Shown one piece after another: positions 16,699 through 18,106 of a DNA stretch of 18,106 nt. Under the pieces are notes generated by a model. The model did not search any database. It saw only the letters and a list, made by a program, of their open reading frames with translations, and was not told where the DNA came from. The DNA comes from Pseudomonadota bacterium. GTDB taxonomy: Bacteria > Pseudomonadota > Alphaproteobacteria > Rhodospirillales > 2-02-FULL-58-16. Position 1 is the first letter of the stretch, and the number at the start of each line of letters is the position of its first letter. The stretch is taken from contig JACZWD010000024.1 in assembly GCA_022572335.1 (NCBI GenBank), forward strand, positions 1 through 18,106, read 5' to 3'. The position numbers were made by a program, and so were the translations under genes.

Positions 16699-17900
16699 TC
16701 GGGCTCTGGATCACCATTGCGGTCCTGACGGCGGTGGTCCTGGGGTTGCTTCTGGTGCCGCTGGCGCGCCGCGGCCGGGCGCCGGCGCCCACCCGCGCCG
16801 CGTACGACATCACGATTTACCGCGACCAGCTCGCCGAGGTGGACCGCGACCTCGAACGGGGCCTGTTCGGGGACGACCAGGCCCAGGCGGCGAGGATCGA
16901 AATCCAGCGCCGCATGCTCGCCGCGGGCCCCAAGGACGGTTCCGGCGGGACGGAAGAGCCCGCCGGCCCGCGCCCAAGGGGCAGCGTCGCGGTGATCGCC
17001 GCCATCGCCGTCGCCGTGCCGGCGGGCGCCCTCGGGCTGTACCTTTATCTCGGTTCGCCGGGCGTGCCCGGTCAACCGTTTGCCGAGCGCGGCACGGCGA
17101 CGGCGGCGGCCGACGCCGGGGCCGGGAACCGGGAAGGCCTGCGGGCGGTGGTGGGACGCCTGGCCGAGCGCCTGTTGCGCAACCCCGATGACCTCAAGGG
17201 CTGGCTGCTGGTGGGGCGGTCCTACATGACCCTGGAGCACTACGACGACGCCGCCAACGCCTTCCGCCAGGCCATGGGACTCAGCGACAACCGCGCCGAC
17301 ATCGCGGCCGACTATGCCGAGGCGCTGGCGCTCGGCGACGGCGGCGCGATCACGCCCGAGGTCCGCCAGATATTCGAGGGCGTCTTCGCGGCCGAGCCCA
17401 GGAACACCAAGGCCCGGTACTATCTGGGTCTGGCGAAGGCGCAGCAGGGCGACGTGCGGGGCGCGCTTCAGGACTGGGTCGACCTGCGGGTCCTCTCGCC
17501 GCCCGATGCGCCGTGGGGCCCGGTGCTGCAACGCCAGATCAAGACCGCCGCCCGCGCCCTCGACATCGACCCGGCGACGGTGGAGCCGTCGCCCGGGGCC
17601 GCCGCCCTTGCCGGGGCGCGCCCCCCCTTCCGGGGACCAGCGCCCGGCGCGCCGCCGGCCACGACCCCGGCCGGGCCGGGCCGCGCCGACATGGAAGCGG
17701 CGGCCCGCATGTCGGACGAAGAGCGCGCGGCGATGATCCGCTCCATGGTGCAAAGGCTGGCCGACCGGCTCGAGGAAAACCCCGGCGACCGGGAGGGCTG
17801 GTTGCGGCTGGCGCGGGCCTACGAGGTCCTGGGCGAGACGGAGAAGGCCGGCGAGGCCCGGGCCCGCGCCGAGGCACTGACGGGAAAGGGCGCGCCATGA
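16695..17900 (+). CDS. ccmI: Apocytochrome c chaperone CcmI (TPR protein)
   Basis: The 401-aa protein begins GLWITIAVLTAVVLGLLLVPL (first helix), followed by the cytoplasmic AAYDITIYRDQLAEVDRDLERGL motif characteristic of CcmI. A second helix (about residues 97-119) and a periplasmic TPR domain (about 145-305) follow; this domain holds apocytochrome c for the ligase. A Pro/Ala-rich linker then leads to a second copy of the same helix pair (MVQRLADRLEENPGDREGWLRLARAYEVLGE, about 348-378). GTG start, coupled to the ccmH stop. I chose GTG 16695 because the longer upstream frame lies over ccmH. The stop is followed at once by the MITE-like copy B. Confidence 0.93.
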   Translation: MIGLWITIAVLTAVVLGLLLVPLARRGRAPAPTRAAYDITIYRDQLAEVDRDLERGLFGDDQAQAARIEIQRRMLAAGPKDGSGGTEEPAGPRPRGSVAVIAAIAVAVPAGALGLYLYLGSPGVPGQPFAERGTATAAADAGAGNREGLRAVVGRLAERLLRNPDDLKGWLLVGRSYMTLEHYDDAANAFRQAMGLSDNRADIAADYAEALALGDGGAITPEVRQIFEGVFAAEPRNTKARYYLGLAKAQQGDVRGALQDWVDLRVLSPPDAPWGPVLQRQIKTAARALDIDPATVEPSPGAAALAGARPPFRGPAPGAPPATTPAGPGRADMEAAARMSDEERAAMIRSMVQRLADRLEENPGDREGWLRLARAYEVLGETEKAGEARARAEALTGKGAP

Positions 17901-18106
17901 CTAGTGACCTGTATCAGCTAAAGTGCACCCCTACGATCGTTTTTCCCGTTTCCTCGGTAGGAGGGGAGGCGCAGGCGATGGCGGCCCATCGGAAAGCCTT
18001 CCCGACACCCCGAGGGGACGGGAAAAGCGACCCGAAGGGCGGCGTTGCGAGGCTTCCGGACGTCGTCGCGCGCCGCTTGTGGTGCATGCACACCAAGGCG
18101 CGACGC
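17901..18106 (+). mobile_element. MITE-like element, copy B (incomplete, cut by the window end)
   Basis: It starts CTAGTGACCTGTATCAGC directly after the ccmI TGA. The first 112 bases match copy A (10416-10527) with about 11 mismatches, in the same orientation. Further in, GGCGTTGCGAGGCTTCCGG (18041-18059) is nearly the reverse complement of the right arm of copy A (10644-10662), and GTCGTCGCGCGCCGCTTGTG is shared with the middle of copy A. The centre has a dyad around GGTGCATGCACACC (from about 18081). The right end lies outside the window. No protein-like frame is present. Confidence 0.7.

Overview
The window looks like chromosomal DNA of a high-GC alphaproteobacterium, most likely a Rhodospirillales-type organism. 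This rests on the GC-rich third codon positions, the GTG starts, the acnA / DUF1223 / ccm neighbourhood and the presence of a full System I cytochrome c maturation (Ccm) set. No rRNA, tRNA, CRISPR array or phage module was seen. The assignment is inferred from gene content and could not be checked by search.

Left part (1-2654): the outer end of an IS3-like insertion sequence (about 1-127) cuts the 3' end of a minus-strand, exported PQQ-sugar-dehydrogenase-like gene. After it come a tiny zinc-ribbon membrane protein (+), a class I SAM-dependent methyltransferase (-), and a double-hairpin intergenic repeat (2553-2601).

Middle part (2654-9974, all minus strand): in transcription order this is acnA (aconitase), a DUF1223 thioredoxin-like exported protein, a 75-aa small protein, an orphan MlaC-family periplasmic lipid-binding protein, a secreted Sel1-repeat protein, and a class III nucleotide cyclase fused to a TolB-like domain and TPRs. 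The spacing suggests that DUF1223 and the small protein are co-transcribed. MlaC may have its own promoter, with Sel1 following it, and the cyclase has its own leader.

Intergenic hub (9975-10779): a region of roughly 0.8 kb without genes between the divergent acnA and ccmA. It holds a plausible acnA promoter, several inverted repeats, a nested palindrome/direct-repeat block, three consecutive hairpins ending in a strong plus-strand intrinsic terminator (possible small RNA), and a 284-bp MITE-like element with 37-bp imperfect terminal inverted repeats.

Right part (10780-17900, all plus strand): ccmA-ccmB-(178-bp gap)-ccmC-ccmD-ccmE-ccmF-ccmG-ccmH-ccmI. Most adjacent genes overlap at start/stop codons. 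Together they export heme (CcmABCD), chaperone it covalently (CcmE), keep apocytochrome cysteines reduced (CcmG, CcmH) and ligate heme (CcmF/H/I). A second copy of the MITE-like element, in the same orientation, begins at the base after the ccmI stop and runs out of the window, so the whole ccm cluster is bracketed by direct copies of one repeat. I regard this repeat family, its position over the ccm promoter region, and the candidate RNA/terminator next to it as the most interesting content. I did not find a convincing new multi-gene system.
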